From contig JAGFNK010000316.1 of the NCBI GenBank assembly GCA_025769875.1, positions 1 through 61,744 of the forward strand: DNA of 61,744 nt, in the 5' to 3' direction. Origin of the DNA: Russula earlei. Taxonomy: Eukaryota > Basidiomycota > Agaricomycetes > Russulales > Russulaceae. A program made the translations under genes and the position numbers. Of the stretch, positions 9,594 to 20,127 are shown piece after piece. The stretch's first letter is position 1, and each line of letters begins with the position of its first letter. The notes beneath the pieces are model-generated. The model saw only the letters and a program-made list of their open reading frames with translations. It had not been told where the DNA came from and did no database searches.

Positions 9594-10487
9594 TCTGGAC
9601 AGTCTCTACCAACCTGTGCTGACCAGTCGATCCATCTAGTGTCTGACAACATCCCCACTGCTGGGTCTCTGGAGCCTCACACTCCCGACATCCAACTCCT
9701 TACCCTTCCCCAATCTTTTCCCCTTGTCCTGGAGCTGACTCCACCACCCGGACTTCCCCCTGTTGCGGTACTCCCTCTCCTGGGGACTTATACAGAAGAT
9801 GACCCTTCCTCCAAACAAGAAAACCTTCCTCCCATTCTGCACGGTTTCTTTGACCCACCTGATTGTGCAGAATACGCCTTTCACGGTCATCAGTTCCAAG
9901 TCTACTGTGTTCAACAAAACGAACTTGAACACTGGCACCCTTTGGAAGAAGCAGGACAACGTGACACCCTTTCCACCATCCCTACTATAGGTCACTTGCT
10001 CCAGCAACCATCCACCGACACCTTTGTTTCCCCCTTTCAAGCCAAAACTGCCCACACTTTTGCAGTATTGCCTACCAATCCTGACCTTGTCAGGCAGTTT
10101 AACCTTGCTAGTTTCAAGGTGTGCAGTTCCATAGGCATACACCCTCCAGATATAGACTTCCCATTTGGACATCTTCATTATTTGTTCAACTCATCTATAT
10201 GTTGCCATTTGGAGACATTAGCCCCCATTTACCACTTTGCTTACCAAGGATCTTTTCTCATCACCTCAATTCACAACTTCCTTGATGGCAGGGTGTATTA
10301 CTCATATGCTTACTTAAGAGTGTCTGAGGGAGGATATATAGCATTTGAGAACACTTACTTGAATACCCTTGACAACCTCCATCTTTACCCTGCCTTATCT
10401 TGCTTTTGCTTTCTGCCCTGTCTCCCCTTGAACCCTTTGCTTACTTTGGATCCCCTTCACCCAAGTACCATCAACATAGCTTCCTAG
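9594..10487 (+). CDS. unrecognised retroelement internal ORF, no ATG
   Basis: An open frame of about 298 codons runs from the LTR-1 leader to a TAG at 10485. I do not recognise the protein. The N-terminal 70 residues are Pro/Leu-rich. Then come GFFDPPD, AFHGHQF and WHPLEEA, shared with the decayed copy at 2392-2894. A C-terminal half follows with aromatic-rich segments (FAYQGSFLITSI, YYSYAYLR). It has no Met codon in frame, no zinc knuckle, and no protease or RT motif. Position right after a 5' LTR suggests a gag-like role, but that is only position. The start may have been lost or supplied by splicing or non-AUG initiation. Confidence 0.5.
   Translation, partial: SGQSLPTCADQSIHLVSDNIPTAGSLEPHTPDIQLLTLPQSFPLVLELTPPPGLPPVAVLPLLGTYTEDDPSSKQENLPPILHGFFDPPDCAEYAFHGHQFQVYCVQQNELEHWHPLEEAGQRDTLSTIPTIGHLLQQPSTDTFVSPFQAKTAHTFAVLPTNPDLVRQFNLASFKVCSSIGIHPPDIDFPFGHLHYLFNSSICCHLETLAPIYHFAYQGSFLITSIHNFLDGRVYYSYAYLRVSEGGYIAFENTYLNTLDNLHLYPALSCFCFLPCLPLNPLLTLDPLHPSTINIAS
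9596..9605 (+). promoter_or_regulatory. putative self-priming primer-binding site of LTR-1 element
   Basis: TGGACAGTCT begins two bases after the LTR and is the exact reverse complement of AGACTGTCCA at the predicted RNA start. The arrangement equals that of LTR-2 (2382-2391) although the two LTRs have diverged, so it appears to be maintained. The self-priming mechanism is known for Tf1; its use here is inferred. Confidence 0.6.
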
Positions 10488-10528
10488 TGCACAGTTCTTA
10501 AAAGTAAGAACTACCCTTGTAACACTAG

Positions 10529-11889
10529 ATGGTCAAATCAAAACATCTTTTAGTGCCTCCATGTTTCACAGTTTCCCCCAACCCAAGCAACTTGGAGTAC
10601 GATTTGGAAGACGATGCCATCCTTCACCAGAGGGAACTCATTCTCAATCATCTCCCACCTCTCCAAGACATCTACTTTCCCCCCATTTCCATTGTCAACA
10701 TCTATGACCGCCAACACATCAACGTGTGGTCACACAATGCTGACATCCTCCGAGACCTAGTAGGCCTCCTCCCTTTTGGTCAAATTCTGGATCAGGTGCA
10801 ATATGACCTCTTCATTGACACTCTGAATCACCTTGTTGAACCCGCTCAACAACAGCTACTGTTCTGGTGTTAAGATCTGTCGGATCTTAGTACCGACTCT
10901 TGAGTGAAACAGTTGCTTGATATAGTTCAAGCACTAGACTTCGAACCCTTTGATATTATCTCAGGAAGATTGAATGTAGAAAAAAGAGGGGCCTCTTTCA
11001 TGTAGAGTCTGCACTATAATTTTGTTTAGATCGGTAGACAAGATGATTGTCTTGTTAAAAGTGTAAGTCGAGCGTAAGGCTCAACTTCTTGGTACCACAG
11101 ACTATTTATACAATATCTCGATAACTGCTGATCCGATTCATACGAAACTCGGGGTGCACATAGCTGAGAACCAGTAGTATTCAAATACAGAAAGCGCAAT
11201 TTAAGAATGTTAGAAATGACTCACGCGTGAGTCATTCTTTTCTAGTATCTGTCATGAATCAATAAGCAGTGAGTAAGCTATTACTGATCAGGATCAGTAA
11301 GCAATCACTCAGCCAGACAGGATCAGTAAGCAATCAGTAAGCAATCACTAAGCCAGATCAATAAGCAGACATATGAGTAATCACAGATGAGTCAGCGAAA
11401 CAGGTGACAGTTGGAGAACACGAGAATCCTAACATCTGGCACCTTTTGAACTCAAGAGACTTCGAAGGACAACCCACCAGCATCCTCACCCTCACTGACA
11501 GCAATGAGAAGCTGTGGACTGAAGTAATCCTCCCACAGCACTACACCCTTGTCCAAGAGCTACTCAAAGGGCAGGCCTCATACTACCTGACCCTTTTCAC
11601 CCTCACACATGAGCACATAGCAGTGCAGTGCAACTACCTTTGTCTCAACAGGTCCACACAAGGAGGACAAGCTACCCTCCAGCTGGCCTACATGGAGGGA
11701 AGAAGATACATTTACAACTGGATCAAAGCAATGTGGACCCACAGCATCGTCAATGCCCCACAGAACCTCATAGACCCTGCGGGCCTATACTCTCCACCTC
11801 CAGCAGTTTACACCAGTCCCCCCATCCCAGAACAACTCTCCACCATCAGTCAACCTCTCACTCCCATTGTAAGATGGCCCAGCCAGTAG
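10529..11889 (+). pseudogene. second unrecognised retroelement ORF, split by a solo LTR
   Basis: The coding parts are 10529-10867 and 11435-11889. When the LTR-4 insertion and one TCTGG repeat are removed, the frame reads on through ..LLFW-HLLNSRDF.. to a TAG at 11887, about 263 residues. The frame differs from that of the upstream ORF, about 40 bp away. Recognisable points are an acidic N-terminal part (EYDLEDD), HINVWSHNADILRDLVGLLPFG, and a segment YTLVQELLKGQASYY. I know no family for it. It probably belongs to the same retroelement as 9594-10487. It may have been one polyprotein before frameshifts. Confidence 0.45.
10868..11434 (-). mobile_element. solo LTR-4, target duplication TCTGG
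   Basis: The plus strand reads TGTTAAGATC..GAATCCTAACA. It is flanked by TCTGG at 10863-10867 and 11435-11439. It is the inverse of the copy at 41940-42453. A TATA-like element (ATACAATATC/ATTTATAC) occurs mid-LTR, and clustered GATCAGTAAGCAATCA direct repeats lie near 11280-11350. There is no internal region, so it is a solo LTR interrupting an ORF. Confidence 0.9.
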
Positions 11890-12471
11890 TCTCCTTACTT
11901 GCTGGTCCCCTACCCTGGCTTGCCCAGGAGTCTGCCTTTGCCTCCAAGAGGTGTGCAACTGTGGCTTCAGACCCGACACACCCCCCACACCACCAGGTAT
12001 AAACCTGTGGACTCCAGGAGATAGACATCTCCCACACCAACCGCTCTGGTGCCCTCTCACAGACGAAGAGGCTGCCACTCTGCTTCTGCAGTTTCAAGCT
12101 CCCAAGTAGACTGTCCTTTACCCCTTACTCCTCCAGTCATCCCAGCTCCACTTCCTTTTACTAGCAGTCGATTAACCCCTTTTGCTACTCCTTTAGTAGA
12201 ACATTCAAGTAGTAATGAGTCTCCCCCAGGATCCATAGTTGGTTTACAGTGCTACTTCCCAGAATTAGCATACTTAGGATCAGTTCTACCCCATAGAATG
12301 TGTAGGGAATTATTAGACTTCAAGAATCAGTGCAAAGAACTGTGGCATGCACGAACACAAGCCTTTGTTCACATAGACCACCCCATAGAGGAGATCAGTC
12401 AATTCGCTCTGCACCCCTTAGACTTTGAAGGCTTTCTCTGGAAAGGCCATGTAGCCATAACTGTCAAGACT
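11890..12471 (+). pseudogene. downstream remnant of the same retroelement
   Basis: The frame at 12049-12471 encodes a Pro/Ser-rich stretch, then GLQCYFPELAYLGS and RELLDFKNQCKELWHARTQAF. It ends abruptly at the LTR-1 boundary at 12472. I recognise no family. The first 150 bp are frameshifted relative to the preceding ORF. It reads as the third segment of the unassigned internal region that starts at 9594. Confidence 0.35.
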
Positions 12472-14392
12472 CACTGTTGAACTATCCAGTTTAAGAGTGA
12501 GGGGTAAGCTTGAAGACAAGTCGGTAGACGTCCAAGATGGTGAGGGCAAGGAGTAGAGTCCAAAGCAGTACTAAATACCAAAGAGGTATAGTTACTGGTA
12601 GAGTCAAGCAGGCATGCAGGGAGGAAGCCAGAGTGGTCACAAGGGGATGGTCCTTAAAGGAGTATCCCAGGGGTAGAGAGTGCTGTAAACAAATGGACAG
12701 TCTGAGGACTGTCCGCTACTTTATTGAGCGCTTATATACTACAAGAGAACTGCTAAATAGGGAACAAGTCATAACCTTGTTATCAAGCACAATAGAGTGA
12801 TGAGTAAGAAGTTGGAGTGCGCTTACTGAGTATGCTCAGTCATGCTCAGTAAGCTTGCTGAGTAAGAAGGCTTCTCTTGATGAGTAAGAGTGTCAAGACT
12901 CACTGTTGAACTATCCAGTTCAAGAGCGAGGGATAAGCTCGAAGACGAGTCGGTAGACGTCCAAGACGGCGTGGGCAAGGAGTAGAATCCAAAGTAGTAA
13001 CAAATACCAAAGAGGTATTGTTACTGTGAGAGTAGAACAATCACGCAGGGGAGAGGCCAGAGTGGTCACAAGGGGACGGTCCTTAAGGAGTATCCCAGGG
13101 ATAGAGAGTGCCGTAAACAAATGGACAGTCTGAGGACTGTCCGCTACTTTATTGAGCGCTTATATACTACAAGAGAACTGCTAAATAGGGCACAAGTCAT
13201 AACCTTGTTATCAAGCACAATAGAGTGATGAGTAAGAAGTCGGAGGATGCTTACTGAGCATGCTCGGTCATGCTCAGTAAGCTGCTGAGTAAGAAGACTC
13301 TTCTTGATGAGTAAGAGTTTCCACTGTCCACGTGTTTACTACTTTTAGTGCACGTGGAAGCACCTGATTCATTTCTTGTTAGTTAGTTTAGGGCCGGTCC
13401 TTTGAAGACTTGTAGTTTAGCTAGGGAATAGTGTCGTCTTATAAGGCCCTTATATAGTTCTATTAGGGTCCTTAGAGTCGACCCTAATACTTCTATTAAG
13501 GTCCTTAGTATTGCCTTATAGTCGTTCTATAGTTATTAGAGTCGGTCTAATAACGCGTTGTAGGGCCTTTGATACTAGGTTAGTGCCTCTTGTAGAGCTC
13601 CTAGAGTCGTTCCAAAGGGTCCTTAGGAAGGCCCTAATACTGTCTTTTGTTGCTAGAAGGGTTGCCTTTAAGTGGGGCTTGCTGTATGTCGATTGTGCCG
13701 AGAATCGCTCGCGCAACAATGCGCGCGCGATATTGTGGACACCTCTACTCACCCCTTTTGCTCGTGTGAACAGGGTGACACCATAGAGACCAGGTTTCCT
13801 CCTATAAGGAAGGGTCCTTCAAGGGCCCTCTCCGGAGAATGGTTCATGACAAAGAGCCTTCACTGTCCATGTGTTCACTGCTTTAGTACATGTGCAAGCA
13901 CCTGATTCATTTTCTGTTAGTTAGTTTAGGGCTGGTCATTTGAGGACTTGTAGTTTGGTTTAGGGAATAGTGTTATCTCATAAGGCCCCTTATATAGTTC
14001 TATTAGGGTCCCTAGAGTCGACCCTAATACTTCTATTAAGGTCCTTAGTATTGCCTTATAGTTCGTTCTATAGTTATTAGAGTTGGTCTAATAACGCGTT
14101 GTAGGGCCTTTGATGCTAGGTTAGTGCCTACAGTAGAGCTCCTAGGGTCGTTCCAAAGGGTCCTTAGGAAGGCTCTAATACTGTCTTTTGTTGCTAGAAG
14201 GGTTGCCTTTAAGTGGGGCTTGCTGTATGTTGATTGTGCCAAGAATCGCTCGCGCAACAATGTGTGCGCGATATTGTGGACACCTTTCCTCACCCCTTTT
14301 GCTTGTGTGAACAGGGTGACACCATAGAGGCTGGGTTTCCTCTTATAAGGAAGGGTCCTTCAAGGGCCCTCTCCGGAGAATGGTTCATGACA
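12472..14392 (-). repeat. LTR-1 outer copy, split by a nested LTR-1
   Basis: The outer copy is 12472-12890 plus 13857-14392. Its two parts join at AAGAG when the nested copy is removed. Its own flanks (ATAAC, CAATG) do not match. Its left neighbour is the unassigned ORF and its right neighbour is a third partial LTR-1, again indicating recombination. Confidence 0.8.
12891..13851 (-). mobile_element. solo LTR-1 nested in LTR-1, target duplication AAGAG
   Basis: A complete 961-bp copy (TGTCAAGACTC..TTCATGACA) is flanked by AAGAG at 12886-12890 and 13852-13856. It retains CpG-rich tracts (CGCTCGCGCAACAATGCG), unlike the decayed gypsy pol, so it appears comparatively young. Confidence 0.92.
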
Positions 14393-14526
14393 CAATGCGC
14401 GCGTGATATTGTTGACACCTCTACTCACCCCTTTTGCTCGTGTGAACAGGGTGACACCATAGAGGCTGGGTTTCCTCTCATAAGGAAGGGTCTTTCAAGG
14501 GCCCTCTCCAGAGAATGGTTCATGAC
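14393..14526 (-). repeat. third, truncated LTR-1 fragment
   Basis: This is the last 134 bp (plus-strand right end) of LTR-1, directly after the outer copy and ending in TTCATGACA at 14526. The rest of this copy is missing. Its right edge truncates the copia integrase. Confidence 0.8.
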
Positions 14527-16739
14527 AATTATGGTTGACTTTTTATTTTTTAAGAGTGTAATCCATGCATAGGAGGCATAATCATCAATGAAGCTGACGA
14601 AATATTTGTACTTATGATACAACTTCACAGGGAAACTCTTAAGGTCCAAGTGAATACACTTGAACGGTGCAGAAGCATGAGTTTCAGAAGGAGGGTGCAC
14701 AGATGCACACATCTTGCCTTGTGTGCAGCCAGGACATACTGGCTGTTCCTGAGAGATTTTCAGGTCTTTAGGGAGACCCTTGGTATGTGTCTTTGCATGT
14801 GTTACAACATCCTTAGATGGGTGGCCAAGGCATTGGTGAATGACATCATAATCTACCATGTAGATAAGAGAATGCACTTGCACACTTTCAATTGAGGCGT
14901 CTAACCAATACATGGTTTGACCTGGGAATAAGGGGTAAGAGGACAGGATTATTCGTCTGTCCTCTCATAGGGAAATATGTCTATTATTCCCTAATGCATG
15001 CATCCCTTGTTGAAAAACTCCCCCATAGATAATATCCAAGTGTTAAATTTCAGAATATAGAGGACAGGAGAAATGCATGTGACAACCATTTTAGAGTTGA
15101 CAGTGTGCCTAAGCAACACAGCACCTTTGCCTTCCACATAGATTGTGTTATTGGCAGTTTTAACAGGGGATCTTTTGTGCGGCAAAGCCGGCATATACTC
15201 TATAAAATCTTTTATTTCAAAGGTGAAGTGTGCAGACATGCCAGAGTCCAGGAGCCATAAGGATCCCATTTTACTCAAGTCGTGCTTTCCTCTGCATCTC
15301 AAACAATTTTTGTTACATTCACTTGGAAGGGAAGTAGTCCCTTCACTAATTTGTACATTGTATGATACAAGCGAACACTCTTTAGACATATCTAGCCCGC
15401 TTTGGGGCTGGGGAGATGCTAAAAGGTTCTTTAGTGGGTGAAAGGAGAGAGGGAGGCGCATGCACACTTCGTTATCTTCGGGGTCGCTGCCCCAGTCAAG
15501 TGGCTCATCTGATGGAGTTGGAGCATGCTCAGGGGTGGCAGCACCTTCTGGGATACCATCATATATGTCAAATAAATCCAATGTGTTTGTTTGTGCAAAG
15601 TCGCCATCATCCTGGTCCATGGGCTCAGGGATGGGCAACGGCAATTTGACTGCACTTGATGAGGCAGTGGATTGAGTCAAGATCTGCTGCTTGAGGGTCT
15701 TGACTGTCTGTATAGTGGGAGTTATCCCAAGATCGTCAGCAAGATCAAGCGCTTTGTTTAAGGCCTTGTAGGGGCCATGAGTGCGTTTGCAAGGGTCAGT
15801 CACAGTTGGGATGGTTTGCTGTTGGATCCCCGAAGGACCCAGATGGGCGATAGTGGTAATGGTTGGGAGTGGGAGTGCGGCAACATCCGCAATGTGGGAG
15901 TGTCTGGGACCATGGCTGTGATTGGCTTTCTCCTTGCCTTTCCCTTTTCCTTTGCCACTGCGCTTACCTCGCTGGCACTTGTCCTTATCTTCATCATGCT
16001 TGGGCTTATTGCCCTGCTGCTGATTGGAGAAGGAGGGGTCACCATGTTTGCACTTGACAGCTGAGAGCTTCTGTGCGCTGTGCTTTTTGTTTGTACCACG
16101 ATTCATTTCAGTTTGATATTGAGAGACAATAGACTCTCACATGTCCTTTGGACTAAGATTGGCTAGATCATAGTTCTGAGTGATGATGTGGACAAGCATT
16201 TCCCATTTTGGGGGAATGGCAGCAAGCATGATGAGCACCTGTAAGGCATCAGGAATGATAAGGGAGGATGCGGTGAGACACTGGAATGCAGCATGTATCC
16301 AATCCATCTGTGGGCCAGGATGCTGGCTTGGGTTAATGTGGATTGAAATGGCTTCTTTGAAGTCCTTATAGATGCTAGTGGTGGTCGCCGTACTATACAG
16401 GGTTTCTAGGCAATTCCAGATTGTTTCAGTATTATCCAAAGATGTAAGATCTTGTTGGATCGTGATGCTAGATCTCAGGACCATATGACTGACTGCCATA
16501 TCATTCCCTTTGTTCCATCCTTTCAGAGCTGCCTGAGCAACAGCCTGGGCAGCAATCTCTTCAGGAAGAGGCGCCTGGAGAAGGGCAGGGATGATAGGCA
16601 TGTCAAAAGTTCCATTACAATAACCCCGCAGTCCAATGGACATGAGGTAGGCTTTCATAGCCTTTGACCAAATACCATAGTTAGCGCCATCAAGGATGGG
16701 GTCAACAGGGGCAGAGGGTTGAGATGATGACATAATAGC
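14527..16739 (-). pseudogene. Ty1/copia gag-protease-integrase, truncated
   Basis: Read leftward from ATG 16733. Gag has NYGIWSKAMKAYLMS and later LTSLDNTETIWNCLETLYS, typical of copia UBN2-type gag. A Lys/Gly-rich hinge follows. The protease contains LWLLDSGMSAHFT. The gag-pre-integrase and integrase zinc region has CLGHPSKD and VCPGCTQGKM, and the integrase start has KYFVSFIDDYASYAW. An in-frame TGA (16137-16139) separates gag from the next 370 codons, which otherwise continue in the same frame. TAG and TAA stops plus a frameshift near 14915-15000 break the integrase part. Everything downstream (DDE core, RT, RNase H) is gone at LTR-1 boundary 14526. The gag ATG lies only about 7 nt inside the LTR. 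Confidence 0.88.
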
Positions 16740-17285
16740 TGTTAGAATAGGGCTTAGAGGTCGTCAGTAAGAGTATTGTATTAAAACAAGTCAACATAGT
16801 CTCCCCTTAGGGTAGACTAGCTCGCTGCAGCATGCAGGCTTCAGGGATGCTTTGCCATCATTGCAGCTGATGAAGGCGCATGGCTTGCAGGGCCCATAAC
16901 CTGTTGTGCAGCATAGAGCACAGCTAACAGGCCAAGCAACCCACCTTAGAGGTTGTGCTAATGCTCAAGTGATATTGGGGTGTAGAGCGATATGTATACT
17001 TGTCTACATGTATGGTATTTATACCTCTATGACCCAGGGCTGTTCCTAAGTCCAAAAGAGTGACTACAGGTGTCCACTATATTGCGCACTCAGTGATGCG
17101 TGATGTGGAAACGTTCTAGACACAGCGTAAGGCTGCATCTTGTGATAGATAGTGTAGTATGTGTAACCCTATTGCCATAAGTGCATATGCTAAAGTTCTG
17201 TCTAACATGTAACATCTATGAGTGGATCTTGAACCTTGTATGAAGGTCTTTGCCTTCTTTGATCCATTCAGGTTCCAGTTCAACA
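16740..17285 (-). repeat. copia 5' LTR belonging to the element at 14527-16739
   Basis: The plus strand runs TGTTAGAATAGG..CAGTTCAACA, giving TG..CA ends. A minus-strand TATAAATA lies at about 17016-17025. The right boundary is supported because LTR-1 sequence resumes exactly at 17286 (ATAAGGGGCC), matching the interior of other LTR-1 copies. The copia element therefore inserted into an LTR-1. The other LTR has been lost. Confidence 0.7.
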
Positions 17286-17710
17286 ATAAGGGGCCTTATA
17301 GACAACTCTATTCCATGGACAAAACCACAAGTCCTCAGATGACCAGCCCTAAACTAACTAACAGTAAATGAATCAGGTGCTTCACACATGTATTAAGCAG
17401 TGAACACATGGACACTAAAGGCTCTTACTCATCAATATGAGCCTTCTTACTCAGCAGCTTACTGAGCATGACTGAGCATGCTCACTAAGCATGCTCTGAC
17501 CTCTTACTCATCCATCTATTGTGCTTGATAACAAGGTTATGACCTGTTCCCTATTAAGTGCTCAATAAAGTAGGAGACAGTCTTCAGACTGTCCATTTGA
17601 TTTGTGGCACTCTATTACCAAGGGTACTCCTTTAGGACTGCCCTATCTAGTACACCCTGGCTCTCTCCTTCCATGATCACCTCTCTCAGCCAGTACCAGT
17701 TCCACTCTGT

Positions 17711-18369
17711 GTTGTGATCTACCCCTCTTTTGGTTTGTCTCTGAAACATTTCTTATTGTTCTCCACCTTTCACCCTCGTACCCTTGGTTACCATTCCATC
17801 CCTTGTTATTGATGGTTTCTATTGTTTCACCTATTGTGTTTCATCTATTGTTCGAGCTCTTTTTGCTACTGGCTTAGTATTATCTATTGTTCCACATATG
17901 GTACTGTACAGCCTCACTAGATACAGTATTTAAGTGCCTGTAGAAGCTGGGGAATGCCCCAAGCTTAGCTTTGTCCCATCTCCTGTCGCATCCCTTGCCC
18001 TGTATACTCTCCCACCCTGTATACTCTCCCACCCTGTATACTCTCCCACCCTGTATACTCTCCCACCCTGTATACTCTCCCAAATCACAACTTGCTTGTG
18101 CTGGCTTACACCTTGCTTGACCTAAGCACACCCCAAGGAACCCTTGTGTTCCTCTTCCTCCTCTGCCTCTCTCTCATCATCCTCCTCTTCTGTGAAACCA
18201 GAAGATTGACTCTGTCTGTGGACTGAGTCATTGTCTGACTCAGCCTTGAGACCCTAAACCTCTGAACTGGTCTCCTCGAGCCAGCCCCACTGAACCTTTG
18301 AACCAAGTCACAGGGACTTGGCCCCACTGAACCCTGAGCTAACGCTCTTATGGCCACGACACCGTAACA
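17711..18369 (+). mobile_element. solo LTR-3, target duplication CTCTG
   Basis: TGTTGTGATC..CACCGTAACA is flanked by CTCTG at 17706-17710 and 18370-18374, inside LTR-1. It is the longest copy of the family (659 bp), partly because of a 17-bp tandem array at about 17999-18083. Shared landmarks with 641-1128 and 42948-43540 are TATTTAAGTGCCTGTAGAAGC and the GTCACAGGGACTTGG segment. Confidence 0.88.
17999..18083. repeat. 17-bp tandem array, five units
   Basis: Five consecutive units of ACCCTGTATACTCTCCC. The other LTR-3 copies hold a single, diverged unit, so the array expanded in this copy only. Confidence 0.85.
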
Positions 18370-18491
18370 CTCTGGTACTTGTTACTCATTTGGACTGTAC
18401 TCTTTGCCAACTTTGTCCTCGAACTCAGTCAACTCATCTCCAAGCTCCTCTCCCACTCTTGAACTGGATTGTTCAGCAGTGAGTCCCAACA

Positions 18492-19970
18492 CTTTCCTCT
18501 CCACAGAATACGATTGCAAGGGCAGTCACATCTCTGAGAACCCCAATTTCTGCAAGAACTTCTTGTTCTTGCCCAACTCAGTGCACATGTCTTGCACATG
18601 AACTGATTTGTCAGTTACACCACCCCCAGTTGGTGACAATTGGTGGTGGCATGGCAGCTGCTGTTGCTCTTTCTGCTGTGGTGTGTGGTGGCTAAGTTTG
18701 GGTTTGGGTTTGGGGCCTTCTTGGTCTTTTGAGGCAGTGCTGGTGGCAGGGGGTGGCAATGGTGCTGCAATGCTGGCATTGGGTGAATCTAAAATGGTGG
18801 TGGTGGATGGTGGTAAGGCTGTGGGCAAGACCAAGGAGGCAGAGGTGAACAGAACTGGTGTGATGATGGAAGCAGATGGAGTGGAGGCAATGATGGAGGG
18901 TGCAACAGACAGAGGGGAGAAGGCAGTGGGTGATGCAGGGGCAATGGCAGACAGTGGGGACAGAGCAGTGGGGGTTGACATGGTGGATGAGGCAACGGAC
19001 GAGGCTAAGGGCATTGTGGTGGCAGCCAGTCCAGTTAGTCCATTCCAGCAACACACGCTCACACAGAGTCTTAGATGATGAGTTGTAGAATGGTGGTAGG
19101 TGTTGGTGCAAGGATGTCCTGAGGGGAAGGTGTAGACCCAGTCAGGGATAGGGAGTCACAACACAACTGGCAACCTGGCCTGACCTCAGTGCCACGTAGT
19201 TACTGTACATTGGCTTATGTTCACCAAGCCAAATGAGGACTCCCAAATGAGGACTTTAAAGATCTTTCTAGATGTACTAGGAACTCTCTCCAAGACTCGA
19301 TTGAGTTATCCTTGCTTATAATAAGCAACAACATGGTTATGTCACCACCAGACTAGTGTATCATGTGTTCTCAATATGTTCAAATGCTACTCTGATTCTA
19401 ATATTACTATCACTAACCAGGAACTTGCCAATTCACTACCATCTTGCCAATTTCATTTCCCCTGTATCTGCTTGAACAACTCCATTTAAAAGTTTGTACT
19501 TATATTATTGAGTGCCATTAATGTCATTCTATCAAAGAAAAATGGAGGTCCATCAAGTTGGTCTTGAGGAATATTTTGGCTGGGGGTCACACCTGCATCA
19601 TGCCTGCATCACACATTTCTGGACAGAGTTTGATTGTCCGACTAGTGTAAGTGGATTCTGGTCATGGTCACATAAACAAATGCACATGCCTCACATCTGA
19701 CAAGTCTCCCACTCACTGCCTCCTTACCTTGTCTTCTTCATCCTTCCCCCACCATCTTGTCTGTCTGCCTATTCTCCCACTCCCACTCTCTCAATGACTG
19801 CCTTCCACCAATGCAGCCTCATCCGTTAACCCCAATGCTGCAAACTGTCACCTTGTGCCCTGTGGTCTGGCTGTCCTCTCATCTTTTGTTTTCCTTTTCA
19901 CTGTGCCTCTTGGTCATCTTGTGCATTTCACTTCTTGCCTTTCATCTGCCTCACACAATCCTTTTTCATC
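18492..19970. other. low-complexity and unassigned sequence
   Basis: A 178-codon minus-strand frame (18526-19062) is rich in Ala, Ser, Pro and Thr. It ends with a Lys/Gln-rich tail (KPKPKLSHHTPQQKEQQQ). Its composition follows a simple GGTGGTGG/ATGGTGG-like repeat, so I do not call it a gene. The rest is AT-rich with no recognisable frame. Confidence 0.3.
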
Positions 19971-19975
19971 ATATA

Positions 19976-20127
19976 AGTGCAAGGAAGACCTCATGATTAT
20001 TGCAGGTGCACTCGAGCTCTCGATGGAGGGCACCACATCTGACCTCACCACTCAAATCAAAGAACATCTTGCTGCCCATCCAGAGTTGGAAAACAACCAA
20101 TGGTTTGTGGGACTCTATGGCAGATGA
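19976..20127 (+). CDS. SAP-like fragment, partial
   Basis: The frame CKEDLMIIAGALEL..LTTQIKEHLAAHPEL..FVGLYGR has the helix-turn-helix spacing of SAP motifs (small DNA-binding modules): a first helix with a conserved Leu, a gap of about ten, then a second helix. Agaricomycete transposon-associated proteins often carry such a segment. Only about 50 codons remain before a stop at 20125. It lacks a convincing start and no other domain lies nearby. It is probably a transposon relic, or one exon of a spliced gene I could not trace. Confidence 0.35.

Larger units (their letters stand above)
17286..18491 (+). repeat. LTR-1 fragment, split by LTR-3
   Basis: The parts are 17286-17710 and 18370-18491. 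They match the second half of LTR-1: the stem-loop near 17455, AATAAA, the GACAGTCTTCAGACTGTC hairpin, and the end CAGTGAGTCCCAACA. It is diverged relative to copies A-C. The 5' half is missing where the copia LTR begins. Confidence 0.75.

Noticed and set aside
12537..12800. Conserved small ORF (about 87 codons) repeated in several LTR-1 copies
   Set aside because: It is the antisense of the LTR promoter region, conserved because the LTR copies are related, and is broken differently in each copy.
18526..19062. 178-codon minus-strand frame as a secreted Ser/Thr-rich protein
   Set aside because: The coding pattern is a simple-sequence effect of GGTGGTGG/CAATGG runs; no signal peptide and no conserved domain.
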